Source: Cupriavidus necator N-1
GTDB taxonomy: Bacteria > Pseudomonadota > Gammaproteobacteria > Burkholderiales > Burkholderiaceae
DNA: 64,000 nucleotides
Direction of reading: 5' to 3'
NCBI RefSeq assembly: GCF_000219215.1
Contig: NC_015724.1
Coordinates: 248,001 to 312,000 of the forward strand
Shown here: positions 1 to 9,180 of the stretch, in pieces
Layout: every line of letters begins with the position of its first letter
How positions within the stretch are numbered: the first letter of the stretch is position 1
Notes under the pieces: generated by a model
Seen by the model: the letters and a program-made list of their open reading frames with translations, nothing else
The model's database searches: none
What the model was told of the DNA's origin: nothing
Made by a program: the position numbers and the translations under genes

Positions 1-104
1 AGGGCGATCTTGCCTAGCACGTCCTGGCACAGGTCCAGTCCGCGCACCGTGATGCGGTCGGCGGTGCTCCAGCCCATGTCCGATCGCAGTTCCTGTTTTT
101 CCAT
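1..104 (-). CDS. Citryl-CoA lyase / citrate synthase-like protein, N-terminus only (runs off window)
   Basis: Only the first 34 codons are in the window. The start ATG at 104 has an AGGAG ribosome site about 7 bases upstream. The visible protein contains MGWSTADRITVRG followed by DLCQDVLGKI. From memory this matches the N-termini of citryl-CoA lyase-like members of the citrate synthase family in Burkholderiales (typically GWSTxxRITVRGxDL...GK). Such enzymes cleave citryl-CoA or a related 3-hydroxy-acyl-CoA. It lies 47 bases downstream of the MFS permease stop on the same strand, so the two are probably co-transcribed. The identification rests on a short stretch and needs the flanking sequence. 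Confidence 0.5.
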   Translation of the reverse strand, partial: MEKQELRSDMGWSTADRITVRGLDLCQDVLGKIA

Positions 105-151
105 GGCTTACTCCTGTTGAATACGTTACCTCGCCGGGGGGGCGTTGGCGG

Positions 152-1501
152 TCAGGGCCTGTGCGCGTCGGCCGATACGATGGCGCGCGGCAGCAGCAGG
201 ATCAGCAGGCAGCACAGCAGCAGGCAGGCGCCCAGCACATAGGTGCCGCTGTTGACATTGCCGGTCACGTTCTTGGCGACATTGGTGATCATGGCGCCGG
301 TGATGCCAGCCAGGCTGCCGACCGAGTTGATCATGGCCAGCCCCGCGGCGGCCGCGGCGCCGGTGAGGGCGCGCCCTGAGAAGATCCAGAAGAGCGGTGC
401 CACGCCGAGAATGCCGGCAGCCGCCACGGAGATCAGCAGCAACGACATTTCCAGCTGGCTGGCAAAGGCAGCGCTCAGGATCAGGCCGATGCCGGCGCAG
501 CCCGCCGGTATGGCGGCGTGCAGGCGGCGTTCGCCGGTCCGGTTCGAATGCACGGCATTGGCCACGATGAACACGCCCGCGACCACATAGGGCAGCGCGG
601 ACAGCAGGCCGACGTGATAGATGTTCTTGAGGCCGGTGGCCTGGATGATGGAGGGAAGCCAGAACGAGAGGCCGTAGAACCCGGTGTTCATGGTCAGCAG
701 GATTGCGCACAGCAGCCAGATCACCGGGCTCTTCAACGCTGCGCCGAAATTGTGGGTCTTGTGCGCGTTTTCGGCGGCAAGGTTGCGCTTGATCAGCGCC
801 TTCTCATCGGCGCTCAGCCAGCGCGCCTTGTCGACCGAGTCCGTCAGGCAGGCCAGCACCACGATGCCAAGGATCACCGCGGGCAGCCCTTCGATGAGCA
901 GCATCCATTGCCAGCCACGGTGGCCAAAAGCCTCGTGCATGTTCTGCAGGATCCAGCCCGATACCGGTCCGCCGATGCAAAGGCTCAGCGGCAGCGCGAA
1001 CATAAAGCCGGCCAGCACGCGATTCTGCTTGTGCGAGGGGAACCACTGGTTCAGGTAAAGCACGACGCCCGGGAAGAAGCCGGCTTCGCACACGCCCAGC
1101 AGAAAGCGCAGCACGTAGAACATAGTTGCCGGGGTAATGTGGAATAGCGCAGCCAGCGGCTCGATGTACATCATGGAGATCGAGACGCAACCCCAGCTGA
1201 TCATAATCCGCGAGATCCAGCGGCGCGCGCCCACGCGGTGAAGGATCAGGTTGCTCGGCATTTCAAAGAGCACATAGCCCCAGAAGAGCATGCTCGCGGC
1301 GAGCGCGTAGACGTTGTCGTTCAGGTTCAGGTCGCCGAGCATCTGCAGCTTGGCGAAGCCGATATTGACGCGATCAAGGTACGAGATCACGTAGCAGACA
1401 AAGAACAGTGGCACTGTCCGCCAGAAAACCTTGTCGTAGGTGCGCTTCTCAAGATCGGGCAATGCGGCCTCGATCGAGGTTGGCTGAATGCTCGTGGCCA
1501 T
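152..1501 (-). CDS. MFS transporter, anion:cation symporter family (tartrate/hydroxyphenylacetate-type permease)
   Basis: 449-residue inner-membrane permease. The start is set at 1501 (MATSIQPTS) because a GGAGA site lies just upstream; the open frame reaches 1606 but those extra residues are polar and have no ribosome site. About 12 hydrophobic segments are visible. The first carries SYLDRVNIGFAK, the classic motif of the ACS family, followed by LFWGYVLFEMPSN and the RFLLGVCEAGFFPG motif of helices 4-5. Members import organic anions such as tartrate, 4-hydroxyphenylacetate or phthalate. A palindromic operator sits about 110 bases upstream and is repeated in front of the GntR gene, so the permease is probably a target of that regulator. 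The substrate is unknown. Confidence 0.88.
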   Translation of the reverse strand: MATSIQPTSIEAALPDLEKRTYDKVFWRTVPLFFVCYVISYLDRVNIGFAKLQMLGDLNLNDNVYALAASMLFWGYVLFEMPSNLILHRVGARRWISRIMISWGCVSISMMYIEPLAALFHITPATMFYVLRFLLGVCEAGFFPGVVLYLNQWFPSHKQNRVLAGFMFALPLSLCIGGPVSGWILQNMHEAFGHRGWQWMLLIEGLPAVILGIVVLACLTDSVDKARWLSADEKALIKRNLAAENAHKTHNFGAALKSPVIWLLCAILLTMNTGFYGLSFWLPSIIQATGLKNIYHVGLLSALPYVVAGVFIVANAVHSNRTGERRLHAAIPAGCAGIGLILSAAFASQLEMSLLLISVAAAGILGVAPLFWIFSGRALTGAAAAAGLAMINSVGSLAGITGAMITNVAKNVTGNVNSGTYVLGACLLLCCLLILLLPRAIVSADAHRP

Positions 1502-1608
1502 GCTGTCTCCATTTCGTTTTGTGCCAGGGATGCGGATGCATCGGCGGCCTGTCTTTGCGCTGCTGGCCACACGCCAGTTCGGTATAGCGTCTGTCAATTT
1601 GCGCAACT

Positions 1609-1627
1609 ATATTGTAGGACAATAGTG
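1609..1627. promoter_or_regulatory. Putative GntR operator, copy 1 (MFS promoter)
   Basis: The core ATTGTAGGACAAT (1611-1623) is an interrupted palindrome (ATTGT-N3-ACAAT). The surrounding 19 bases recur with one mismatch at 3013-3031 beside the GntR gene. FadR-subfamily regulators bind short palindromes of this size. It lies in the upstream region of the MFS permease. Binding is inferred. Confidence 0.7.
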
Positions 1628-1720
1628 TAGCTGGCGACGCTGTGCTATGAGGGTTAGTCCTGATCAGGTTGGTAGCGGCCCGGTAATCAGCAGGTCCACA
1701 GTGGGTTGCCGGTCCGGAAC

Positions 1721-2875
1721 TCAGAAATCGTGGGAAAGGCCCAGGTTGAAGGCGCGGCGGGCATTACCGTTGACGGAAAGCGCATCACCGATGGTGTATG
1801 AGGCACCGTTGTGATTCGTAACTGTGCCGTATGCGGAATATAAGTAGGTGCGCTTTGAGTAATGGTATTTATAGCCAATGGCAAACTGGCCGGCATTGCG
1901 ATCCGAGTCAGGTCCGCTGCGCATATCCCGGTTGTAGATATAACTGAGCAGGAACTGATGCCTGCCGAGTGGCACCGAGACCCCCACCAGGAAACTGTTG
2001 TAGCTGGTGAAGACCCGATCCCCGCCAAGGACCGTCGAGCCGGGCGGATTCTCCATGCTGGCGCGCTGGATCTGGAGGTCACCGTACAGGGTGGCAATGC
2101 CGGCGTCGTAATTGGCGGCTAGCGTGGTGGTCCTGCTGGTGGCGCTGGCACCGGCGTTGTTGGTGTTGTAGAAAGCTAGTCCCACATTCAGCCGGGATGC
2201 CTGGTACATCAGGTTCGCACTGTATTGTCGGCCCTTGGCGCTATCGCCCGGGACTTCCCCGAGCGCATACATCGCGGAGGCCGTCAGGCCGCCAAAAGCC
2301 GGCGTCACGTAGATCACGGAATTGCTGGCACGGCCGCTGGTGTTCTGCAGATTAGCCATATTTCCGGCCATTCCCTGGAAGAACGGGTCGGCCAGCGTGG
2401 TTACCAGGAACGCCGGCGTGTACTGGCGGCCCATGGTCAGGGTGCCGGCGTTGCTGGCGAGCCCGACAAAGGCCTGCCGGCCAAACAACGGTCCCGCCGG
2501 ATACTGGTTGAGCACCTGTGCGCCTTGCGACGACACGCCGGTATCGACGTAAAACCCCATTTCCGCAACAAATATGGCTTTCAGGTCATTACCAAGGTTC
2601 TCGCTGCCGCGAAAACCAAGGCGAGAGCCGCGTGCGACCCCGCCCTGCAGCGCGTTCCGGACCACCGGTCCGGAGGAGGTGCCATTTGCATGATTAACCG
2701 ATCCGCTCTGGTAGACATAACCGGCATCCAGCACCCCGTAAATATGGCCGCTTCCACCCGGTGCTACCGGGCCGGCCTGCGCCATTGCGTTTGCGGCAAC
2801 ACCGCCGAGTCCGATCGCCAAGATCGGTAGGATTCCCGCGTGCCACGCGCGCTGGTTTGGCCGATGACGCTTCAA
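1721..2875 (-). CDS. Gram-negative trimeric porin (Burkholderiales type), TTG start
   Basis: 384-residue outer-membrane porin. The preferred start is TTG at 2875, 7 bases after a perfect GGAGG; the frame stays open to 3013, but that extension is not signal-like. From the TTG the protein has a charged N-terminus (KRHRPNQR), a hydrophobic core (ILPILAIGLGG) and a likely cleavage after ANAMA. The mature chain shows the family signatures IYGVLDAGYVY, GSRLGFRGSENLGNDLKAIF, FGRQAFVGL and MGRQYTP, a C-terminal YLYSAYGTV strand and the terminal phenylalanine (LSHDF) needed for BAM recognition. It lies between the MFS gene and gntR, reading away from gntR, so operator copy 2 sits in its promoter. It probably serves uptake of the MFS substrate. 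Confidence 0.88.
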   Translation of the reverse strand: MKRHRPNQRAWHAGILPILAIGLGGVAANAMAQAGPVAPGGSGHIYGVLDAGYVYQSGSVNHANGTSSGPVVRNALQGGVARGSRLGFRGSENLGNDLKAIFVAEMGFYVDTGVSSQGAQVLNQYPAGPLFGRQAFVGLASNAGTLTMGRQYTPAFLVTTLADPFFQGMAGNMANLQNTSGRASNSVIYVTPAFGGLTASAMYALGEVPGDSAKGRQYSANLMYQASRLNVGLAFYNTNNAGASATSRTTTLAANYDAGIATLYGDLQIQRASMENPPGSTVLGGDRVFTSYNSFLVGVSVPLGRHQFLLSYIYNRDMRSGPDSDRNAGQFAIGYKYHYSKRTYLYSAYGTVTNHNGASYTIGDALSVNGNARRAFNLGLSHDF

Positions 2876-3012
2876 TTTTGTGCCTCCTGGTTGGCGAGCA
2901 ACCGTCGAAGTCGGTTGCGTAGTGGTGAGTGAGACGAAAGGTGGTCGGCGGTGAATCACCCGAGGGACATCGTGTGGCCGTTTCGTTGTGGGGGTCATGA
3001 CATAGCAATACA

Positions 3013-3031
3013 ATATTGTAGGACAATAATG
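3013..3031. promoter_or_regulatory. Putative GntR operator, copy 2 (porin/gntR divergent promoter)
   Basis: Same ATTGTAGGACAAT core (3015-3027) as at 1611-1623. It lies between the divergent porin (start 2875) and GntR gene (start 3083). The position suits autoregulation of gntR together with control of the porin. Confidence 0.7.
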
Positions 3032-3082
3032 TGCGTTATATTGAGTTACAATAAGGGTAATCGCGAGGAGAGATCACCAGAT

Positions 3083-3754
3083 ATGACGAATCCATCCGCA
3101 ACGCAGCGCAGCACGCTCGAATATGTCGTCGACAGCCTGAGGCATGCGATCCTGAGCGGCCGTCTCGTACCAGGTCAGCGCCTGGTCGAGGCAGACCTGA
3201 CGCGCGAGCTTGGCGTCAGCCGCGGTCCCGTGCGCGAGTCATTCCGCCGGCTGTCGGCCGAAGGCCTGGTGGAAAGCATTCCGAACCAGACCACCATGGT
3301 CAGGCGCTACTCGCAGCTGGAAATGAAAGAGCTGTTCGAGGTGCGCGCGGAGCTCGAAGCGCTGGCGGCCCGTCGCACGGCCAGCCGCATGAACGAGGCA
3401 TGCGTGCGTGAACGCTTCCTGCAGGCGACCCAGCCGATCTGGGAAGATCACCATGGCATGAGCCCGGCAGCCTACTTCGAAGAGAACCGACGCTTTCACC
3501 AGGCCATCGCCGACGAATGCGGGAATGCCAAACTCACCGATTTCATCGGACGGCTACAACTGCCGATGATCATGTTCCAGCTCGGCAATGCCATCCACGG
3601 CGAAGCACAGCAAGAATCAGTCGTTGAGCACCGTCTCATTGCCCAGGCAATCGTGAGCGGCGATGCCGACAAGTCTGCCCAGCTGATCCGCGAACATCTC
3701 CGGCGCGCCAGCGAATTTGTGGACCGCATGCCGGCCGACACATTCAGGCCCTGA
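3083..3754 (+). CDS. GntR family transcriptional regulator (FadR subfamily, FCD domain)
   Basis: 223-residue DNA-binding regulator. The start MTNPSATQRS at 3083 follows a GAGGAGAG site. The N-terminal winged helix-turn-helix (about 15-80) includes LVEADLTRELGVSRGPVRES, the family recognition helix. The C-terminal FCD effector domain (about 85-210) has FEVRAELEALAARR and the conserved histidines in NRRFHQAI and REHLRRA that usually hold a metal and sense an organic acid. The duplicated ATTGT-N3-ACAAT sites nearby are its likely operators. It probably represses the porin, the MFS permease and the citryl-CoA lyase-like gene until the substrate appears. Confidence 0.9.
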   Translation: MTNPSATQRSTLEYVVDSLRHAILSGRLVPGQRLVEADLTRELGVSRGPVRESFRRLSAEGLVESIPNQTTMVRRYSQLEMKELFEVRAELEALAARRTASRMNEACVRERFLQATQPIWEDHHGMSPAAYFEENRRFHQAIADECGNAKLTDFIGRLQLPMIMFQLGNAIHGEAQQESVVEHRLIAQAIVSGDADKSAQLIREHLRRASEFVDRMPADTFRP

Positions 3755-4064
3755 CCTCGGCACGTGTTCCCTGACCCGCCGCCAACGACAAGGGCTTGCC
3801 CCGCATCGGTGGCGTAGCGCAAGTCATCCTCCAGCGTTATTCCACCACCTCGCCCGCGTCGTCCTGACGGGCGACGGCAGCTGTTCCCCTGCGCCCCGGC
3901 ACGGTATGCGGGCAGACGAGTGCCCTGCGGCATCGTTGCGCGTGGTTTGCGCCTCGCGGCAGTGGCATATGCCGAAATCCGCGATGTTCATGCGCCAACT
4001 CGGCATCCCATGCTGCGGACCCATTCATAGAATAAAAACCAAGAATACTTATTGGAGACCTCGC
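3755..4064 (+). other. Intergenic region upstream of aceE
   Basis: No convincing gene. The last 40 bases (about 4025-4055) are A/T-rich compared with the rest and probably hold the aceE promoter and its ribosome site (TTGGAGA). No copy of the GntR operator was seen here. Confidence 0.4.
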
Positions 4065-6761
4065 ATGACGAACCTCGCTTCCCCCCGCGCCCAACTGCTT
4101 GAACAAGCCCAGCGCCGGGGCGATGATGATCCGCAGGAAACGCAGGAATGGCTCGATGCGCTGGAGGCCGTCGTTGCGCAATGCGGGCAGGAGCGGGCGC
4201 GCTACCTGCTGGGTCGGCTGCTCGATGTCGCGCCTACGCTGGGGGTGTCCACCACGGCGCAGAGCAATAGCCCTTACGTGAACACCATCCCCGTTGAGCG
4301 CCAGCCACCTTATCCAGGCGACGCCGCCATGGAAGCGCGAATCACGGCCATCGTGCGCTGGAATGCGCTGGCCATGGTGGTGCGTGCCAACAAGGCATAT
4401 GGTGAGCTTGGCGGCCATATTTCAAGCTATGCGTCGGCTGCGGACCTGTTCGAAGTCGGCTTCAATCACTTCTTCCGTGGTGCGGAAGCTGGCAACGGTG
4501 GGGACCTGGTCTACTTCCAGCCGCACTCGGCGCCGGGCGTGTACGCACGCGCCTTCCTGGAGGGCAGGCTGTCCGAAGGGCAGCTCGACAACTTCCGCCG
4601 CGAGTCGGAGGGCAAGGGACTGTGCTCCTACCCGCATCCGTGGCTGATGCCCGACTTCTGGCAGTTCCCGACCGGCTCCATGGGGCTGGGTCCGATCCAG
4701 GCGGTGTATCAGGCCCGGTTCATGCGCTACCTGGAACATCGCGGCCTGCAGGCAACCTCGGGCCGCCACGTCTGGGGCGTGTTCGGCGATGGCGAGATGG
4801 ACGAGCCCGAATCGATCGCGGCGATTCCGTTGGCCGCGCGCGAAAAGCTCGACAACCTGACTTTCGTCATCAACTGCAACCTGCAGCGCCTGGATGGGCC
4901 CGTGCGCGGCAACGGCCAGATCGTGCAGGAGCTGGAAGCGTTGTTCCGCGGCGCCGGCTGGAACGTCATCAAGGTGCTGTGGGGCAGTGCGTGGGACCCG
5001 ATCTTCGCGCGCGATCACTCCGGCGCGCTGCTGCGCGCCTTCGCCGCCACCATGGACGGCCAGTTCCAGACCTACAAGGCCAAGGACGGCCACTACGGGC
5101 GCGCGCACTTCTTCGGCCAGAACGAGGCGTTGAAGGCGCTGGTCGCCCATATGACGCCGGAGGAGGTGGCCGAACTCAATCGCGGCGGCCACGACCTGCG
5201 TAAGCTGCACGCTGCCTTTGCCGCCGCGCGCGACCACAAGGGACAGCCGACCGTGATCCTGGCCAAGACCGTCAAGGGCTATGGCATGGGCGATGCCGGC
5301 CAGGCGCAGAACACCACGCACCAGCAGAAGAAGCTTGACCTCGATGCGCTGAAGGCCTTCCGCAGGCGCTTCGGGCTTGACCTGTCCGACGAGGACCTGG
5401 AAGCCATGCGCTTCTACCGGCCCGCCGAGGACAGCGCCGAGCTGCGCTACCTGCGCGAACGCCGGGCAGCGCTGGGTGGCTACCTGCCCGCGCGCCGCCG
5501 CCAGGCCGACGCGGTGCCGGTGCCGGCGCTGCCGCAGTACGGCCAGTTCGCCGTCCAAGCCGAAGGCAAGGAAATGTCAACGACCATGGCAATGGTGCGC
5601 ATGCTGACTGGCCTGCTCAAGGACAAGACGCTGGGCCCGCGCGTGGTACCCATCGTTGCCGACGAGGCGCGCACGTTCGGCATGGCCAGCCTGTTCCGGC
5701 AGGTCGGCATCTACTCGTCGCAGGGCCAGTTGTACGAGCCCGAGGATGCCGGTTCGATGCTGTATTACCGAGAGGACATCAGGGGCCAGATCCTGGAGGA
5801 GGGCATCACCGAGGCCGGTGCGATGTCGTCGTGGATCGCGGCAGGCACCGCCTACAGCACGCATGGCACGGCCATGTTGCCGCTCTACATCTACTACTCG
5901 ATGTTCGGTTTCCAGCGTATTGGCGACCTGATCTGGGCCGCGGGCGACCAGCGCGCGCGGGGTTTCCTGGTGGGCGCCACCGCCGGGCGCACCACGCTTT
6001 CCGGCGAAGGCCTGCAGCACCAGGACGGCACCAGCCACATCATTGCCGCCACCATTCCCAACTGCCGCGCCTACGATCCCGCCTACGCCTACGAGCTGGC
6101 GGTGATCGTCGACGAGGGCATGCGTGCCATGATGGAGCGTCAGGAAGACGTCTTCTATTACCTCACCGTGATGAATGAGAACTACGCGCAGCCGTCGATG
6201 CCGGCTGGCGTGGAGCGCGACATCGTGCGTGGCATGTACAGGCTTGCGCAGACAGAGAGAGGCGGGCGCGGCAAGGTGCGCCTGCTTGGCAGCGGCGCCA
6301 TCCTGCGTGAGGTGGAAGCTGCGGCGCGCATGCTGGCCGAGGACTGGCAGGTCGACAGCGAAGTGTTCAGCGTGACGAGCTTCTCCGAACTGGAACGCGA
6401 GGCGCGCGAGGTGGCGCGCCAGCAGTTGCACCAACCCCTGGCAGAGGTCGCGCCCAGCCACGTCGAGCGGCTGCTGGCAGGCAATGCGCCGGTGGTGGCA
6501 GCCACGGACTACGTACGCGCGTATCCGCAGCTGATCGCGCCCTACGTGCGCGCGCCCTATACGGTTCTTGGTACCGATGGCTACGGCCGTAGCGATAACC
6601 GTCCGTCGCTGCGCCGCTTCTTCGAGGTGGATCGCGCCTATGTGTGCGTGGCCGCGCTGCGGGCGCTCGCGGCGCAAGGCACCGTGCCTGCCGCGCTGGT
6701 TGCGCAGGCACTGGAGCGATACGGTATCGACGCCGGCAAGCCGGCGCCGTCGCTGCTCTGA
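4065..6761 (+). CDS. aceE: Pyruvate dehydrogenase E1 component, homodimeric type (AceE family)
   Basis: 898 residues, the usual length of AceE. The start MTNLASPRAQ at 4065 follows TTGGAGA. The thiamine-diphosphate motif GDGEMDEPES ... NCNLQRLDGPVRGNG is intact, as are NTIPVERQPPYPGD near the N-terminus, FNHFFRG, and the EGLQHQDGTSH loop in the second half. The enzyme decarboxylates pyruvate or a close 2-oxo acid and passes the acyl group to a lipoylated E2. No E2 or E3 gene follows, so it must borrow subunits or work differently. This looks like an accessory paralogue rather than the housekeeping copy. The neighbouring regulator and permease suggest a 2-oxo acid arising from the imported compound. 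Confidence 0.9.
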   Translation: MTNLASPRAQLLEQAQRRGDDDPQETQEWLDALEAVVAQCGQERARYLLGRLLDVAPTLGVSTTAQSNSPYVNTIPVERQPPYPGDAAMEARITAIVRWNALAMVVRANKAYGELGGHISSYASAADLFEVGFNHFFRGAEAGNGGDLVYFQPHSAPGVYARAFLEGRLSEGQLDNFRRESEGKGLCSYPHPWLMPDFWQFPTGSMGLGPIQAVYQARFMRYLEHRGLQATSGRHVWGVFGDGEMDEPESIAAIPLAAREKLDNLTFVINCNLQRLDGPVRGNGQIVQELEALFRGAGWNVIKVLWGSAWDPIFARDHSGALLRAFAATMDGQFQTYKAKDGHYGRAHFFGQNEALKALVAHMTPEEVAELNRGGHDLRKLHAAFAAARDHKGQPTVILAKTVKGYGMGDAGQAQNTTHQQKKLDLDALKAFRRRFGLDLSDEDLEAMRFYRPAEDSAELRYLRERRAALGGYLPARRRQADAVPVPALPQYGQFAVQAEGKEMSTTMAMVRMLTGLLKDKTLGPRVVPIVADEARTFGMASLFRQVGIYSSQGQLYEPEDAGSMLYYREDIRGQILEEGITEAGAMSSWIAAGTAYSTHGTAMLPLYIYYSMFGFQRIGDLIWAAGDQRARGFLVGATAGRTTLSGEGLQHQDGTSHIIAATIPNCRAYDPAYAYELAVIVDEGMRAMMERQEDVFYYLTVMNENYAQPSMPAGVERDIVRGMYRLAQTERGGRGKVRLLGSGAILREVEAAARMLAEDWQVDSEVFSVTSFSELEREAREVARQQLHQPLAEVAPSHVERLLAGNAPVVAATDYVRAYPQLIAPYVRAPYTVLGTDGYGRSDNRPSLRRFFEVDRAYVCVAALRALAAQGTVPAALVAQALERYGIDAGKPAPSLL

Positions 6762-6964
6762 GATCATACGAAGGCGTGCCATGCGCTTGCCCGGCAAAAG
6801 GATGCGGCAAGGTGCGCCATCGTATTGCGCAATGGCGCGATCGCCTATGGTTGCTTTACAGAACATTGGATCTCTTTCATGCTCAGCCGCGCTGCTGCAT
6901 CGGCGGTTAATGCTGAAAGCAGGGGGCATTCCCTGCCAGGCGACAAAATTGAAAGCCGTCCAAA

Positions 6965-7230
6965 AATGCCGCTTCCCACTGGCTTCGCGCCGGAGCTGTT
7001 CTGCCCTTGATACTGGCGGGCTGTGCAGCGTGGGCTAGCGGATTTTCCGAAAAGCCGGTCACGCTGATTGTTCCGCAGGCGCCAGGCGGCGCCAATGACG
7101 CCATCGCAGAATCGTGGCGCAACGGCTAAGTGCGATCTGGGGCAGCCTTTCCTGAGACAACCGTCCGGGCGCCGGCGGCGGTATCGGCACTGAACAGCGC
7201 CTTCGCGAGTCCCTGGCTGCGCGGGTGTGC
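6965..7230 (+). pseudogene. Degenerate Bug/TctC solute receptor remnant
   Basis: Pieces of one receptor can be read across shifted frames: a signal-like LILAGCAAWASGFSEKP, then VTLIVPQAPGGANDAIA, then VAQRLSAIW, and after a further shift NRPGAGGGIGTEQRLRE. These match the first third of Bug proteins in order (compare PIKMVVPFAAGSATDLLAR and DNRPGAGGTIGTA in the intact gene at 10640). At least two frameshifts and the loss of the last two thirds show it is dead. Confidence 0.75.
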
Positions 7231-7549
7231 TGTCGACGCGCCGGCGCATGAAATCAAGCCTGCGCAGCGCCTGTCGGCAACGGCAGAAAAAAAACGCCGA
7301 TGCCCTTCCGGCAGACTTACCGGGAACCGTTTGCCAGGCAAGCAGATCCCCACTTCGGGTATTCGTGGGACGACGTGTCGGTTACTGGAAACAAGCCGGC
7401 ATGGCAAGCGTGCGGGGGTATCTCCCGCATGCGCCGCTCCATTGCGCTGGCAATCTGTCCGAAGCTTGCCGCAAGTCATGCTGAACGCGAACATCTTTGC
7501 CCGCAACCATGTCTGGCAAGCCCGCCCGCTCAAGAGTTGAAAAGCCAGG
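7231..7549. other. No recognisable gene
   Basis: Open frames exist on both strands but none has a ribosome site and a family resemblance. It is probably decayed sequence between the Bug and OsmC remnants. Confidence 0.4.
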
Positions 7550-7716
7550 ATGACAGCCCGAGTCACGATTCACGCCAACACCATATCGACGCCATACTCA
7601 GTCACAATTTCCGACAGCCGGGAGCATCGATGGCTCGCTGACGAGCCAGCCGAAGCCGGAGGTGTGGACGCCGGGCCATCGCCAGCCCATCTGGTGCTCT
7701 CCAGCCTTGGCGCTTG
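7550..7716 (+). pseudogene. OsmC-family protein, N-terminal remnant
   Basis: The frame from ATG 7550 encodes VTIHANTISTPYSVTISD and GPSPAHLVLSSLGACT, the N-terminal strand and first helix of OsmC-like peroxiredoxins, including the conserved Cys in LGACT. The similarity ends abruptly and the sequence runs into an MlaA-like reading frame, so the gene is truncated by a deletion or rearrangement. A protein from this frame would be 76 residues with an unrelated tail. Confidence 0.7.
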
Positions 7717-7727
7717 CACGAGGTCTC

Positions 7728-8532
7728 ACCGCCAACCAGAAGGACCCGCTCGAAGCATTCAACCGCGAAATATCGCGTAACAACGAGGACGTCGACAAGG
7801 GCGTGCTACGCCCCGTTGCGCAGCGCTACGCTGACTACGTTCCGACGCCCGTGCAGCGTGCGGCAGAGAACTTCTTCTCTAATGTCAGCGACGTCTATTC
7901 GTCGGTGAGCAACCTGTTGCAGGGCAAGCCCGGCCGCGCCGCCGAAGACACCATGCGCGTGGCCATTATTGGCGTGCTTGACATAAGCGGCCCGATCGAC
8001 ATCGCGACGCCGGCCGGCTTGCCAAGGTACAAGGAAGACTTCGGCCAGACCCTCGGCGTCTGCGGCGTGCCGCCTGGTCCTTACCTGGTGCTGCCGTTGT
8101 TCTGACCAAGCTCCGTGCCTGATAGCGCCGGCATGCTGGTCGATCGCCAGTTTGGTCCGTCGGCCTATCTCGATCCGGTCTCGCTACGCAATTCGCTGGC
8201 TGGCGTCCGCATCGTGGCTGGCCGCGCCCAACTGCTCGGGGCCACCAGCCTGATCGAACAGGCCGCACTGGACCATTTACACATTCATGCGCAATGCCTA
8301 CCTGCAGCGGCGCGAGTACCAGATCTATGACGGCAACCTGCCGCGAAGCCAAGACGAAGAGGAAGCGGAACCGGCCCCGGCCGATCGCAACGCGGCCAGG
8401 GCCAGTCCTGCGGAGGAAACGCCTGTCGACAGCAAGCCGGTCGATGGCGGGCAGGTGAGTCCCGGCCTGCCGGCGCCGGCCGCGCCCCAGCTGCTGAAGC
8501 TGGTCCCCCCGGGCATCCGGTTTGGCCGCTGA
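7728..8532 (+). pseudogene. MlaA (VacJ) lipoprotein, truncated and frameshifted
   Basis: Without a start or signal peptide, the frame begins in NQKDPLEAFNREISRNNEDV and continues through VPTPVQRAAENFFSNV, IDIATPAGLPRYKEDFGQTL and VPPGPYLVLPLF, then stops at 8105. The expected continuation (DRQFGPSAYLDPVSLRNS) is in another frame at 8140-8280. The C-terminal YLQRREYQIYDGNLP and a Pro/Ala-rich tail follow in a third frame to 8532. MlaA is the outer-membrane component of the Mla phospholipid-retrograde pathway. The missing lipobox and two frameshifts make this copy non-functional. Confidence 0.8.
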
Positions 8533-8587
8533 GTGCAGGCCCGCGGCTATGCACGCCGACCGATCGCCGCAAGCGCCGGCGGCCGCA

Positions 8588-9180
8588 CTAGTCGATTTCC
8601 AGCACATCGGCGACCTGCTGCTGGTTCCTGTAGCGAACTTCCTGGCGCATGACGAGTCGCCGGGCGGGACAACACCAGTCGGTCATGTCGAGCATCGTGG
8701 GCTCCAGTTCGATATCCGTATCGACCAGCCGGAAGCGTCCAGGATCAACGAACTTGGTATATCGGATCGGCCAGCAGAGCAGCGTGCCGCCGGTAGCAAG
8801 TTTCAGGCGCTGCAGCGTGCCAACCCTCCGCTCAAATAAGGCGCACATTGAGCCAACGAAGTCAGACACCTTGGTGCCCGTGCGGCGATCCACGATGCGA
8901 AACTCGTAGCATGAGGCAAACCTCACCGCCGGCAGTACCTGGCCTTCGACCAGCGCCGGTGGGTACAGCAGCAGTCCGTTCGAGTCGGTACTCATTTCCC
9001 CGACCAGATCGGTGTACCGCCCATAGGCCCAGAACGCGGGCGTTCAGGCTGCGCACGACCGGTTGCCCGGAGCGCGCGTCAATCACGAGCCGGTGACGCT
9101 GCACTATCTCCGCCGGCGGGCCCATTAGGTGCCGAAGCGCAGACTTGGGGTAGATATCCAGATCGCACGAACAATGGGCT
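8588..9180 (-). pseudogene. Unrecognised protein gene, frameshifted
   Basis: Two overlapping minus-strand frames appear to belong to one protein. The upstream frame reads GPPAEIVQRHRLVIDARSGQ and VVRSLNARV; about 9030 it must shift to continue YGRYTDLVGEMSTDSNGLLL and the rest, ending in QQQVADVLEID. The second half alone (start ATG 8995) would give 135 residues but has a poor ribosome site. No family was recognised. It could be a live 135-aa gene instead, but the in-phase continuity across the shift argues for a decayed longer one. Confidence 0.4.

Noticed and set aside
5577..6929. 450-codon minus-strand frame opposite aceE
   Set aside because: Same reason: it mirrors AceE codons, has no ribosome site and no recognisable motif.
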